From Andreprevotia sp. IGB-42 (lineage in GTDB: Bacteria; Pseudomonadota; Gammaproteobacteria; Burkholderiales; Chitinibacteraceae), in contig NZ_WXTX01000001.1 of assembly GCF_009848685.1 (NCBI RefSeq), positions 1 through 64,000 on the forward strand: a stretch of 64,000 bases of DNA. The letters run 5' to 3'. Below are positions 55,434-64,000 of this stretch, in pieces. Below the pieces are notes generated by a model that did no database searches, had not been told where the DNA came from, and saw only the letters and a program-made list of their open reading frames with translations. Positions within the stretch are counted from its first letter, which is position 1. Every line of letters begins with the position of its first letter. A program made the translations under genes and the position numbers.

Positions 55434-55901
55434 ATGGAATACCTGATCATCAAGACACTGCACATCCTCTCGGCCACGCTGATGTTCGGTACCGGTTTCG
55501 GCACCGCCTTCTACATGTTCTTTACCAACCGCAGCAAAAATGTACAGGCGATTGCCGTGGTCACACGCTGGGTAGCCCGTGCGGACTGGTGGTTTACCAC
55601 GCCGGCAGTGATCTTCCAGCCACTGTCGGGCATGTGGATGATGCAGCAGGACGGCTGGACGGCAGGCTGGAACTGGGTGGGGCTTACACTGATCCTCTAC
55701 ACCGTAGCCGGGATTTGCTGGCTGCCGGTGGTATGGCTGCAACTGCGCATGCGCGATATGGCGCAGCTGGCTGCCGCGCAAGGCCAGACCGGATTGCCGG
55801 CGCGCTATTGGCGCTTCGAGCGCTGGTGGACGGTGCTGGGCTTTCCGGCGTTTGGCGGTTTGCTGGTGGTGTACTGGCTGATGGTAGCCAAGCCCTTCTG
55901 A
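55434..55901 (+). CDS. DUF2269 family integral membrane protein
   Basis: 155 residues, four membrane helices. Starts MEYLIIKTLHILSATLMFGTGFG, with the conserved His in the first helix. ADWWFTTPAVIFQPLSGMWMM and ERWWTVLGFPAFGGLLVVYWLM follow. DUF2269 proteins often sit beside DoxX-like SDRs. The conserved His and helix layout recall heme- or quinone-binding membrane proteins, but this is not established. GAGGAG precedes the ATG. Last gene of the operon. Confidence 0.85.
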   Translation: MEYLIIKTLHILSATLMFGTGFGTAFYMFFTNRSKNVQAIAVVTRWVARADWWFTTPAVIFQPLSGMWMMQQDGWTAGWNWVGLTLILYTVAGICWLPVVWLQLRMRDMAQLAAAQGQTGLPARYWRFERWWTVLGFPAFGGLLVVYWLMVAKPF

Positions 55902-55996
55902 TGCCGCAGAGATCGGGCGTGCACGCATTTCATCGCCGGCCATGCAGCCCGCACGCCACACATTCGTTACAATGGCGTTTTGCCTGCGAGTTTTCC

Positions 55997-56197
55997 ATGA
56001 GCGCTGTTCCTGCCGCCGCCCCCGTTACGCTGAAACCCTGCAAGAAATGCGGCGCACCCGGCGAACATGGCCGCTCTGGCTCCAGCCGTTTCTGGGTGCA
56101 ATGTGCCAAGTTCGGCCGCAATGGCAACTGCAGCCAGATCAGCCAGCAAGGCGCCAACAAGAAAGAAGCCGCCGCGCTGTGGAATGCAATGAACTGA
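55997..56197 (+). CDS. Small zinc-ribbon protein, Lar-like
   Basis: 66 residues. Cysteines at 15, 18, 36 and 45 (KPCKKCGA, WVQCAKFG, GNCSQ) and the ending GANKKEAAALWNAMN resemble the Lar (restriction alleviation) zinc ribbon, whose end is a WN.r. motif. Lar proteins are usually on phages or plasmids and modulate type I restriction, but many chromosomal copies have no known role. No restriction system is nearby. Transcribed alone, with a strong terminator after. Confidence 0.72.
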   Translation: MSAVPAAAPVTLKPCKKCGAPGEHGRSGSSRFWVQCAKFGRNGNCSQISQQGANKKEAAALWNAMN

Positions 56198-56214
56198 GCT
56201 TGCGCCAATACTGA

Positions 56215-56252
56215 AAACAACAAAGCCGCTTCATCGAGCGGCTTTGTTGTTT
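56215..56252. terminator. Bidirectional rho-independent terminator
   Basis: A perfect 16-bp stem (AAACAACAAAGCCGCT with its complement) and a 6-base loop, between the Lar-like gene and the convergent tyrS. Confidence 0.85.
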
Positions 56253-56291
56253 GCGGCGGCTGGCATGCATGGCTAATGTGCCCCTGCCTGA

Positions 56292-57524
56292 TCAGGCCAC
56301 CGTCACCCGGGCAAACTTGCGCTTGCCCACCTGCACCACCAGCGTTTCACCCTTGGCGATGATCAGGCTCTTGTCCTCGACCTTTTCGCCGTTGACTTTT
56401 ACGGCGCCGGCCTGGATATCGCGCATCGCCTGGCTGGTGCTGGGTACCAGCTGGATTTCCTTCAGCAAGGTGGCAATCGCCACGCCGTCGCCCTCGGCAT
56501 TGAAGGTGAACTCCGGCATTTCGTCCGGAATCGCATTTTTCTGGAAGCGTGTTTCAAAGTCTGCCAGCGCAGCGTCGGCTGCGGCCTGCGAGTGGAAGCG
56601 TGCCACGATTTCCTGTGCCAGCGCCACCTTGATATCGCGCGGGTTGCGCCCGCCTTCGATATCGGCCTTGAACCGGGCAATCTCGGCCAACGGACGGAAG
56701 CTCAGCAGCTCGAAGTAACGCCACATCAGCGTGTCCGATACGCTCATTACCTTGCCGAAAATCTCGTTGGCCGGCTCATCGATACCGATGTAGTTGCCCA
56801 GCGACTTGGACATCTTGTTCACGCCATCGAGGCCCTCCAGCAACGGCATCATCAGCACCACCTGCGGGGCTTGGCCATTCTGCTGCTGCAGCATGCGGCC
56901 CATCAGCAGGTTGAACTTCTGATCGGTGCCGCCCAGTTCCATATCGCAACCCATGGCCACCGAATCGTAGCCCTGCAGCAGCGGGTACATGAATTCGTGC
57001 ACGGCAATCGGCTGCTGGCTGGCAAAGCGCTTGGAGAAATCATCGCGCTCCAGCATGCGCGCCACGGTGATCGACGATGCCAGCTTGAGCATGCCGGCCG
57101 CGCCCAGATCGGTCAGCCAGGCGCTGTTGAACAGCACCCGGGTTTTTTCCCGGTCCAGAATCTTGAACACCTGGCGCTCGTAGGTTTGCGCATTACGCTT
57201 CACGTCTTCTTCGGTCAGCGGCGGGCGCGTGGCATTCTTGCCGGTCGGGTCGCCGATGCGGCCGGTGAAGTCGCCGATCAGGAACTGCGCGGTATGGCCC
57301 AGGTCCTGCAGCTGGCGCATCTTGTTGATCAGCACCGTGTGGCCCAGATGCAAATCCGGCGCAGTCGGGTCGAAACCGGCCTTGATCTTCAGCGGCACGC
57401 CACTGATGCGGCTTTTTTCCAGCTTCTTGATCAGTTCGTTTTCCGGGATCAGCTCTTCCACGCCACGCTTGATGATGGCAAGGGCGGCTTCGGTTTCCGG
57501 GTGCAGTGCTTCTTGTTCGGCCAT
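56292..57524 (-). CDS. tyrS: Tyrosyl-tRNA synthetase
   Basis: 410 residues. Class I synthetase charging tRNA-Tyr. HLGH at 59-62 is the HIGH box and KMSKS is at 237-241. [19 protein letters not shown] (51-69) and the C-terminal S4 RNA-binding domain (about 345-408) place it in the second TyrS type common in proteobacteria. Divergent from anmK over 132 bases, a frequent arrangement. Confidence 0.97.
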   Translation of the reverse strand: MAEQEALHPETEAALAIIKRGVEELIPENELIKKLEKSRISGVPLKIKAGFDPTAPDLHLGHTVLINKMRQLQDLGHTAQFLIGDFTGRIGDPTGKNATRPPLTEEDVKRNAQTYERQVFKILDREKTRVLFNSAWLTDLGAAGMLKLASSITVARMLERDDFSKRFASQQPIAVHEFMYPLLQGYDSVAMGCDMELGGTDQKFNLLMGRMLQQQNGQAPQVVLMMPLLEGLDGVNKMSKSLGNYIGIDEPANEIFGKVMSVSDTLMWRYFELLSFRPLAEIARFKADIEGGRNPRDIKVALAQEIVARFHSQAAADAALADFETRFQKNAIPDEMPEFTFNAEGDGVAIATLLKEIQLVPSTSQAMRDIQAGAVKVNGEKVEDKSLIIAKGETLVVQVGKRKFARVTVA

Positions 57525-57656
57525 GGTCTTTCGTCTGTGCGGGGTCTGATTGCGCGGCGCAACGCAGCGCGGGAAGCGGCGATTTTACCGGAAACACCGC
57601 ACTGCTGCCCGCCCGGGATTGACGACAGGGGCAGATCGCAGACTAAACTGCATGCC

Positions 57657-58757
57657 ATGAGCACGCCACGCTACTTTATCGGTCTGATGACCGGCACCAG
57701 CCTTGACGGTGTAGACGCCACCATCGTCGATTTTGCCAACACCAAGCCGCGCCTCGTTGCCGCGCACGGGCACCCGTTGCCCGATGAGCTGCGCGATGCG
57801 CTGCTGCGCCTGCAAGCGCCCAGCGATAACGAACTGCATTTGGCGCAGCTGGTAGCCAACAAGCTGGCCGATGTCTACGCCGATGCCGTGGTTGCATTGC
57901 TGGCCAAGGCCGGCCTGCAGGCACGCGATATCGTCGCCATCGGCAACCACGGCCAGACCGTGCGCCACCGGCCCGATCTGGGCTTCACGTTGCAGCTGGG
58001 CAACCACGCCCGGCTGGCCGAGCTGACCGGCATCACCGTGGTCAGCGATTTCCGCAGCCGCGACATTGCCGCTGGCGGCCAGGGCGCACCACTGGTACCG
58101 GCGTTTCACCAGGCCATTTTCGGCGATACCACCCGCCACCGCGTCATCGTCAATATCGGCGGCATCGCCAACCTCACCGACCTGCCGCAAAGCGGCGCCG
58201 TCACCGGCTTCGATACCGGCCCGGGCAACGTGCTGATCGACATGTGGATACAGCGCCACCTGGGCGAGCGCTTCGATGCTGGCGGTGCCTGGGGCGCCAG
58301 CGGCACGGTTATTCCCGATCTGCTGGCATGGCTGCTGGCCGAGCCCTATTTCGGCCAGCCCGCGCCCAAGAGCACCGGGCGCGACCTGTTCGATATCGGC
58401 TGGCTGGAAGCACAGCTGACCGGCCGCAACGATAGCCCGGCCGATATCCAGGCCACGCTGACCGCACTGACTGCAGACAGCATCGTATCCGCAATCAAGC
58501 AAGCCGGCAGCACGGTGGCCGATGTCTACCTGTGTGGCGGCGGCGCTCACAACCCGCTGATGATGGCACGCATTGCCGCCGGCCTGCCCGGCATCCGCGT
58601 GGCCACCACCGAGCAACTGGGCGTGGATCCGGACTGGGTGGAGGCTTACGCATTTGCCTGGCTGGCGGAGCGCTGCCTGGCACGCAAGCCAGCCAACCTG
58701 CCTGCCGTCACCGGCGCCAGTGGCTTGCGCGTACTGGGCGCCATCTGGCCCGCCTGA
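57657..58757 (+). CDS. anmK: Anhydro-N-acetylmuramic acid kinase
   Basis: 366 residues. Phosphorylates and opens 1,6-anhydroMurNAc to MurNAc-6-phosphate in cell-wall recycling. The family start YFIGLMTGTSLDGVDATIVDF (in parts), IGNHGQTVRHRP, VNIGGIANLTDLP, FDTGPGNVLID and the C-terminal VYLCGGGAHNPLMM are all present. A long open frame upstream is the antisense of tyrS, so the start is ATG 57657. With the GH3 hexosaminidase at 46-47.5 kb, it implies active amino-sugar salvage. Confidence 0.97.
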   Translation: MSTPRYFIGLMTGTSLDGVDATIVDFANTKPRLVAAHGHPLPDELRDALLRLQAPSDNELHLAQLVANKLADVYADAVVALLAKAGLQARDIVAIGNHGQTVRHRPDLGFTLQLGNHARLAELTGITVVSDFRSRDIAAGGQGAPLVPAFHQAIFGDTTRHRVIVNIGGIANLTDLPQSGAVTGFDTGPGNVLIDMWIQRHLGERFDAGGAWGASGTVIPDLLAWLLAEPYFGQPAPKSTGRDLFDIGWLEAQLTGRNDSPADIQATLTALTADSIVSAIKQAGSTVADVYLCGGGAHNPLMMARIAAGLPGIRVATTEQLGVDPDWVEAYAFAWLAERCLARKPANLPAVTGASGLRVLGAIWPA

Positions 58758-58846
58758 ACGGCCCAGTCAGCCTGCTGCTGACGATCAGGCAGCCAGAGCG
58801 GGGTTGATCAGCTATACCGGAAGCTGAAGCCACTCTGGAGCCGATC

Positions 58847-60901
58847 ATGTCGCTCGCCTCAATCCGCCGTCGGCCCATCGTCGAACAGATCGTGCTGATG
58901 GCCGTGTTTGTATGCGTGCTGGTGTTTGCCGCACTGATCGCCATGACCAGTATCAGCGTGAACCGTGCCGCGCTGAGTGATGCGGAAAAAAATCTCAACG
59001 ATCAGTTGCAGCTGGTGAAAGGCAGCCTGAAGCTTGCGTATGAAGGCGCGCTGCTGCGCTCCGAAGGCACGCTCGATCTGTTCCAGAAGCAGTTGCCCGG
59101 TGATTTCAACGTCGGCAGCGAAACCCAGCAAACCGGCAATGCCGCCGATGCCTACGTGGTGAAGGCCGGCGATCTGCTGATCAACGGCAACAGCGAACTG
59201 CTGACCCGGCTCAAAACCCAGACCGGCGCGGAAGCTGCGGTGATCGTCCGCTCGGCTGGCGGCAAGTTCGTGCGCGTGGCTACCTTGCTGAAGGACAAGG
59301 ATGGCAAATCCATGCTGGGTTCCGCCATCAAGGACGACGACCCCATCTTGCAAACCATCGTGGGCGGCAACGATTACCTGGGGCTGGTGGTGCGCAATGA
59401 CCGCTACTACCTCACCCGCGCCCGGCCCATCAAGGACGGCAGTGGCAAGGTGGCTGGCTGGTACCAGGCCCGCATCGACCTCTCCCGCGAGCTGGGCACG
59501 CTGCAGAAAGTGATCGAAACCATCAAGGTGGGCAAAACCGGTTACGTGTACGTGCTGGCGCCGGACAAGGAGAAAGTGGCGCGCTTCATCGTGCACCCGC
59601 AACTGGCTGGCAAGTTTGCCGCCGATGCACTGCAGGGTGATGCACTGGCCACCATCAAGCACCTGGTGGACAGCAAGGAAGGCATCTACCGCTACGAATG
59701 GCCGAACAAGGCCAAGGGCGATGCGCTGCAGACCAAGATCGTGGCGTTTTCATCGGTGCCCGATTGGGAATGGGTGGTTGCCTCAGGCAGCTATCTGGAT
59801 GAATTCACCGAAGACAGCGTGGCACTGCGCAACAAGCTGATCATCGCCAGCGTGATCTTTGGCGCGCTGATCCTGGTGTTGCTCTACCTGGCGCTCAAAT
59901 CACGCCTCAAGCCGCTTACGCAAATCGTGCATGCGGTAGACCGCTTCGGCGCCGGGGATCTGTCCGCCCGCATCGATATCAGCAGCAGCGAAACCAGCCG
60001 CAACGAGATCGAGCAGCTCACACTGCATTTCAACCATGCCGCGCATACGTTGCAGGCGCTGATCGGCGAAATCCGCAGCACCGCCAATGCCGTCGACCAT
60101 ACCGCCAGCGGGCTGGGTGGCGCGGTGGAACAGGTGGCCAATTCCAGCAGGAAGCAAAGCGAATCGGCCGCCAGCATGGCGGCCACGGTGGAGCAGATCA
60201 CCGTCAGCATCGGCCATATTGCGGAGAACGCCGGCGAGGCAGTACAAACCGGCCAATCCGCGCTGCATGCCAGTGAAGATGGCAAGCGGCTGATGGAAAA
60301 AACCGTGGATGAAATGCAGCATATCGCCAGCGCCGCCGCTGATGCATCAGAGCGTATTTCCCGGCTGGGCGAGCGCTCCAGCGAGATATCCAGCATCGTT
60401 GGCGTGATCAAGGAAATTGCCGACCAGACCAATCTGCTGGCGCTCAATGCCGCCATCGAGGCAGCACGCGCTGGCGAGCAGGGCCGCGGCTTTGCGGTGG
60501 TGGCAGACGAAGTGCGCAAGCTGGCCGAGCGTACCGGCGCATCCACACTGCAGATCAGCAAGCTGGTTGGCGGCATCGTCGGCGATACCCGGCAGGTGGC
60601 GGACGAAATCATCGGCGTATCGAGCCGCATGCGCGAAGGCGTGCGCTCGGTGGAGGAAACCGGTGGCGCGCTGGACCGTATCCACGAACAGACCGACCGG
60701 GTTTCCGCCGTGCTGAAAGACATAGCCCAAGCCACGCGCGAACAGTCTGCCGCCAGCCTGCAACTGGCTCACGGCGTGGAAGCGGTGGCGCAAAGCGCGC
60801 AAGACAACTCCGGCATTGCACAAAGCAACAGCAGTGCCGCACGCGATTTGCGCGAGCAAGCACGCACGCTGCACAGCAAGCTGGATCAATTCACGATCTG
60901 A
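58847..60901 (+). CDS. Methyl-accepting chemotaxis protein with Cache-type sensor
   Basis: 684 residues. TM1 about 14-37; periplasmic Cache_3-Cache_2-like double domain about 40-325 ([22 protein letters not shown] marks the second half); TM2 about 332-352. HAMP (about 353-410) and the signalling hairpin follow, with the invariant tip [23 protein letters not shown] (in parts) and [16 protein letters not shown]. No C-terminal CheR-tether pentapeptide, so it depends on other receptors for efficient adaptation. Related sensors detect organic acids. No che genes nearby. Confidence 0.94.
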   Translation: MSLASIRRRPIVEQIVLMAVFVCVLVFAALIAMTSISVNRAALSDAEKNLNDQLQLVKGSLKLAYEGALLRSEGTLDLFQKQLPGDFNVGSETQQTGNAADAYVVKAGDLLINGNSELLTRLKTQTGAEAAVIVRSAGGKFVRVATLLKDKDGKSMLGSAIKDDDPILQTIVGGNDYLGLVVRNDRYYLTRARPIKDGSGKVAGWYQARIDLSRELGTLQKVIETIKVGKTGYVYVLAPDKEKVARFIVHPQLAGKFAADALQGDALATIKHLVDSKEGIYRYEWPNKAKGDALQTKIVAFSSVPDWEWVVASGSYLDEFTEDSVALRNKLIIASVIFGALILVLLYLALKSRLKPLTQIVHAVDRFGAGDLSARIDISSSETSRNEIEQLTLHFNHAAHTLQALIGEIRSTANAVDHTASGLGGAVEQVANSSRKQSESAASMAATVEQITVSIGHIAENAGEAVQTGQSALHASEDGKRLMEKTVDEMQHIASAAADASERISRLGERSSEISSIVGVIKEIADQTNLLALNAAIEAARAGEQGRGFAVVADEVRKLAERTGASTLQISKLVGGIVGDTRQVADEIIGVSSRMREGVRSVEETGGALDRIHEQTDRVSAVLKDIAQATREQSAASLQLAHGVEAVAQSAQDNSGIAQSNSSAARDLREQARTLHSKLDQFTI

Positions 60902-61003
60902 ACGGCATCACCTGGTGATACGCAGCAATCTGCCCGCGCGGCGCGCGTTGCCGGTGGCATGTTTCGGTTAAACTGCCACGAACCTTAAATCCAAGTGGCG
61001 ATC

Positions 61004-62878
61004 ATGCAGCACTCCCAGTTTGACCTGTTCAAAACCCGGCGCTTCCTGCCGCTGTTCATTACGCAGTTCTTTGGCGCGTTCAATGACAACCTGCTGAAAA
61101 ACGCCGTGGTGGTACTGATCAACTTCCATGGCATGCAGCTGCTCGGGCTGGCGCCGGAACTGATGATCCAGCTGGCGGCCGGGCTGTTCATCCTGCCTTT
61201 CTTCCTGTTCTCCGCCACCAGCGGCCAGTTGTGCGAAAAGTATGACAAGGCGCGCGTGGCGCGGCTGGTAAAGGTGCTGGAAATCGCCATCATGCTGATT
61301 GCCGCAGTCGGCTTCTGGCTGAACAGCGGCATCATCCTGATGTCGACCATTTTCCTGATGGGTATCCATTCCACGCTGTTCGGCCCGCTCAAATTCAGCG
61401 TACTGCCGCAATACCTGCAGCCGCGCGAGCTGGTGGGTGGCAACGGCCTGATCGAGATGGGTACCTTCGTTTCCATCATCATCGGCCAGGTGGCCGGCAC
61501 GCTGCTGATCAATGCCGATCAAAGCCGCCTTGCCATCATTTCCGCGCTGCTGCTGTGTGCGGTGATCGGTTATCTTGCCTCGCGGCAGATGCCCCCTGCC
61601 CCCAGCGCCATCCCCGAACTGAAGGTGGACTGGAACTTTGCCCGCCAGACCTGGGGCATGATCGCGCACGCCAAGCGCAGCCGCCCGGTATGGCTGTCCT
61701 TGCTGGGTATCTCGTGGTTCTGGTTTCTGGGTGCGGTCTACCTGTCCAAACTACCTACCTACGCGTCCGACGTGCTGCATGGCGATGAAACCGTCTACAC
61801 GCTGCTGATGACGCTGTTCTCGTTCGGCGTGGGCCTGGGCTCCATGCTGTGCGAGCGTTTGTCCGGCCAGAAAGTGGAGCTGGGCCTGGTCCCGTTCGGC
61901 TCGATCGGCCTGTGCCTGTTCGGCATCGACCTGTACTTTGCCACGCCGGCGTATTCCGCCGTGCAGCTCACCTGGAGCACCTTCCTGCACAGCCCCGCCA
62001 ACTGGCGGCTGATGGCGGATTTCCTGCTGATCGGCACCTTCGGCGGCCTGTATATCGTGCCGCTGTATGCGCTGATGCAATCGCGCTCCGCGCCGGAATT
62101 CCGCTCGCGCGCCATTGCCGCCAACAACATCATGAATTCGCTGTTCATGGTGGTGTCCGCGATATTTGCCGCCGCACTCGCGCATTTCGGTGTGAGCATC
62201 CCGCACGTGCTGCTGATTGCCGCGCTGCTCAACCTGGTGGTGGCCGCCTACATCTATACGCTGCTGCCGGAATTCCTGATGCGCTTCCTGGTGTGGATCG
62301 CCACCCACACGCTGTACCGCATCAAGCCGGAAGGCCTGTCCAACATTCCGGAGGAAGGCGGTTGCGTGCTGATCTGCAACCACGTCAGCTTCATGGATGC
62401 GCTGATCCTGGCTGGTGCAGTACGCCGCCCGGTGCGCTTCGTGATGGATCACCGCATTTTCAAGATCCCCGTGCTCAGCTTCATCTTCCGCACCGCTGGC
62501 GCCATCCCGATTGCACCTGCCAAAGAAAACGCCGCGCTCAAGGCCAAGGCCTACGACCGCGTGGCCGAGTATCTGCAGGCTGGTGAGGTGGTATGCATCT
62601 TCCCGGAAGGCGGCATCACCCGCGACGGTGAAATCCAGCCTTTCCGCCCCGGCATCGAAGACATCATCCGCCGCACCCCCGTACCCGTGCTGCCGATGGC
62701 GCTGCAAGGCCTTTGGGGCAGTTTCTTCAGCCGCAAGGACGGCGCCGCAATGATGAAGCTGCCACGCGGTGTATGGTCCCGCATCGGCTTGCGCACCGGG
62801 CTGCCGGTGCCGGCAGCGGATGCCAACAAGGATGTGCTGGAAGCGCAAGTAAGGGCATTGCGGGGGGATTGGCGGTAA
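61004..62878 (+). CDS. MFS transporter-PlsC acyltransferase fusion (LplT-PlsC type)
   Basis: 624 residues from ATG 61004 (GTG at 60995 is an alternative). An N-terminal MFS half of about 12 helices starts FLPLFITQFFGAFNDNLLKNAVV, as in the lysophospholipid flippase LplT. The C-terminal PlsC half (about 440-620) has the HX4D motif NHVSFMDA, then FPEGGITRDGEI and PVLPMALQGLWGS. Likely flips lysophospholipid inward and re-acylates it, so both repair steps are in one chain. It lacks the acyl-ACP synthetase domain of Aas, so the acyl donor must come from elsewhere. Confidence 0.92.
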   Translation: MQHSQFDLFKTRRFLPLFITQFFGAFNDNLLKNAVVVLINFHGMQLLGLAPELMIQLAAGLFILPFFLFSATSGQLCEKYDKARVARLVKVLEIAIMLIAAVGFWLNSGIILMSTIFLMGIHSTLFGPLKFSVLPQYLQPRELVGGNGLIEMGTFVSIIIGQVAGTLLINADQSRLAIISALLLCAVIGYLASRQMPPAPSAIPELKVDWNFARQTWGMIAHAKRSRPVWLSLLGISWFWFLGAVYLSKLPTYASDVLHGDETVYTLLMTLFSFGVGLGSMLCERLSGQKVELGLVPFGSIGLCLFGIDLYFATPAYSAVQLTWSTFLHSPANWRLMADFLLIGTFGGLYIVPLYALMQSRSAPEFRSRAIAANNIMNSLFMVVSAIFAAALAHFGVSIPHVLLIAALLNLVVAAYIYTLLPEFLMRFLVWIATHTLYRIKPEGLSNIPEEGGCVLICNHVSFMDALILAGAVRRPVRFVMDHRIFKIPVLSFIFRTAGAIPIAPAKENAALKAKAYDRVAEYLQAGEVVCIFPEGGITRDGEIQPFRPGIEDIIRRTPVPVLPMALQGLWGSFFSRKDGAAMMKLPRGVWSRIGLRTGLPVPAADANKDVLEAQVRALRGDWR

Positions 62879-63021
62879 GCAGCTGACCGGCACGCGGCTC
62901 TGCCTACCAATTTAGGTTCAGCGCCAGCCGCGCGGGGTTTATGTGCCGGTGCCGCCGCGCGGAAACGGCACCAAAACCCACGCGCCGCAGGCGCCTAATC
63001 TAGAAACTGCTCATCTCGCCA

Positions 63022-63420
63022 TCAACATGGGCATTTCCCCCCTGCCGCCCTGTCGGCACTGGGATAGCGTGCCTCCAGGCAATACCGGTAGAAATCATTC
63101 CGGCTCATCGGCACCGCTTCCGGGTGGCGCTCGCGCATGTGCTGCACGTAATACTCGTAATCATGAATGCCCACCATCAGGCGGCAAGTCTGCACCACCT
63201 TCTTCGCTGCATCCTTGAGCCCGCCCAGCCAATCCGCACCCAAGCTGTAACGCTCGAACTCGGCGCGGCTCATGGGCTGGCCGCTTTGGTGCCGGGCCAG
63301 ATGCTGTGCCAGGTAGCGGGCATAATCATCGCCCTCCTCCGGCACAGCAATATCAGGCGGCGGCACCGTCGCCGGTTTGCCCGTTGCTGGCTTGCCCAAC
63401 AGCGCGGATAGATCAAGCAT
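63022..63420 (-). CDS. YbdD/YjiX-like (DUF466) protein with an internal duplication
   Basis: 132 residues, about twice the usual length. The C-terminal half is a normal CstA-associated DUF466 domain: TCRLMVGIHDYEYYVQHM, then ERHPEAVPMSRNDFYRYCLEARYP, ending GGKCPC, the expected Cys-containing tail. Residues 31-61 (DDYARYLAQHLARHQSG, then QPMSRAEFERYSLGA) repeat the pattern of residues 87-117, with PMSR, F, RY, L and A kept. It overlaps the cstA end by 8 bases (63413-63420), so it is translationally coupled to the transporter. Possible start at 63420 only. Confidence 0.82.
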   Translation of the reverse strand: MLDLSALLGKPATGKPATVPPPDIAVPEEGDDYARYLAQHLARHQSGQPMSRAEFERYSLGADWLGGLKDAAKKVVQTCRLMVGIHDYEYYVQHMRERHPEAVPMSRNDFYRYCLEARYPSADRAAGGKCPC

Positions 63421-64000
63421 GCTTGGCCACCCCCTCACCACGTAGCTGGATATCGCTCTCGCGCACCGTTGGCTGCCGAGCAGCCAGTGCACGGCGGATG
63501 TTGAAGAATGCGGAAACCAGCATCACCACCGCCACCAGCATGAAAAAGCCACACAGCGCCGCATTGATCTGGTTGTTGAATGCAATGCGCTGCATGTCCT
63601 CCACCGTCTTGGCTGGCGCGGTGATGGTGCCCGATGCGGCGGCAGCGTTGAACTTGTCCGCAATCGCCAGAAAGCCGATCTTGGGGTTGCTGCTGAAGAT
63701 CTTCTGCCAGCCTGCCGTCATCGAGGTGATGAACAGCCACGCTGTCGGTAGCACCGTCACCCAGGCGTAGCGCTCCTTCTTCATCTTGAACAGCACCACG
63801 GTACCCAGGATCAGCGCCATCGATGCCAGCATCTGGTTGCCGATGCCGAACAGCGGCCACAACGTATTGATGCCCCCCAACGGATCGACCACGCCCTGGT
63901 AGACGAAGTAACCCCAGCCTGCCACCGCCACAGCGGTGCCGATCAGGTTGCCCGCCCATGAGCGGCTGCGGCCCAAGCCCGGTATCACCACGCCGGCCAG
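63413..64000 (-). CDS. cstA: CstA family carbon starvation/pyruvate transporter, truncated by window edge
   Basis: About 195 C-terminal residues are visible. PGLGRSRSWAGNLIGTAVAV, GGINTLWPLFGIGNQMLASMALILGTVVLF (in parts), and RYAWVTVLPTAWLFITSMTAGWQKIF are characteristic of CstA/BtsT, polytopic inner-membrane importers of pyruvate and peptides induced under carbon starvation. The N-terminus lies beyond base 64000. The DUF466 gene follows with an 8-base overlap, the standard cstA-ybdD pairing. Confidence 0.93.
   Translation of the reverse strand: MAGVVIPGLGRSRSWAGNLIGTAVAVAGWGYFVYQGVVDPLGGINTLWPLFGIGNQMLASMALILGTVVLFKMKKERYAWVTVLPTAWLFITSMTAGWQKIFSSNPKIGFLAIADKFNAAAASGTITAPAKTVEDMQRIAFNNQINAALCGFFMLVAVVMLVSAFFNIRRALAARQPTVRESDIQLRGEGVAKHA

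Noticed and set aside
56592-57656. A 355-codon upstream extension of anmK
   Set aside because: It is antisense to tyrS. AnmK homology begins at the ATG at 57657.
58820-58850. GCCGATCA just before the chemoreceptor start, resembling a sigma-28 -10 box
   Set aside because: No TAAA-type -35 at the right spacing, and the start codon overlaps it.
62998-63024. Selenocysteine at the TGA ending the DUF466 protein
   Set aside because: Some family members are selenoproteins, but here the tail already has CPC before TGA, the usual Cys form. The following frame adds nothing conserved.

Overview
The window is 64 kb of GC-rich chromosome from a Gram-negative bacterium, most likely a betaproteobacterium of the Neisseriales type (Chromobacteriaceae or Chitinibacteraceae). 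This rests on protein character and gene order: recA-recX, coaBC-dut, yciB-yciI-bolA-parvulin, livHMGF, lolCD, tyrS/anmK, and an MFS-PlsC fusion. No rRNA or tRNA was seen, so the lineage is inference. There is no prophage, insertion sequence or CRISPR array. Both ends cut genes: a TetR regulator on the left and a CstA-type carbon starvation transporter on the right.

Layout. 0-14.2 kb: cytoplasmic parvulin, dadA, a PAS histidine kinase whose phospho-acceptor His is replaced by Gln, recA with a palindrome between its -35 and -10 boxes, recX, a kinase/REC-GGDEF-EAL pair that probably controls c-di-GMP breakdown, ychJ, a HAD phosphatase, a CHAD protein, dut, coaBC and radC. 14.2-21.3 kb: a Ca-binding-like protein and a complete branched-chain amino acid ABC importer (livK, livH, livM, livG, livF). 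21.4-27.1 kb: periplasmic parvulin, bolA, yciI, yciB, the 4.5S SRP RNA, an asparaginase, smpB, suhB and trmJ. Just downstream of the 4.5S RNA lies a well-spaced FNR-type promoter followed by a terminator and no gene. This is a candidate anaerobically induced small RNA.

27.4-39 kb is the accessory part. It holds small lipoproteins and membrane proteins, a NADAR-family gene behind a protein with a worn-out zincin-like motif, a Gdx/SugE exporter, and several regulator-target divergent pairs (HxlR, LysR/SDR, MocR/PNPOx). Three genes here look broken: two by in-frame TGA codons and one azoreductase by a one-base frameshift. 39.2-46 kb: uup, a 971-residue sensor kinase translationally coupled to it, and prfC. 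46-52.7 kb: GH3 hexosaminidase with a divergent AraC regulator, lolC/E-lolD, an HDAC-fold deacetylase and a periplasmic binding protein.

52.7-55.9 kb is a self-contained operon: a GbsR/MarR-type regulator, two DCC thioredoxin-like proteins, an epimerase-DoxX fusion and a DUF2269 membrane protein. The same 8+8 bp palindrome precedes both the regulator and the first structural gene. 56-64 kb: Lar-like zinc ribbon, tyrS, anmK, a chemoreceptor, an MFS-acyltransferase fusion, a YbdD-like protein with an internal duplication, and cstA.

The strongest leads for undescribed biology are the FNR-driven sRNA candidate, the twin-operator DCC operon, the NADAR pair, the recA operator, the duplicated YbdD protein and the Gln-substituted kinase.
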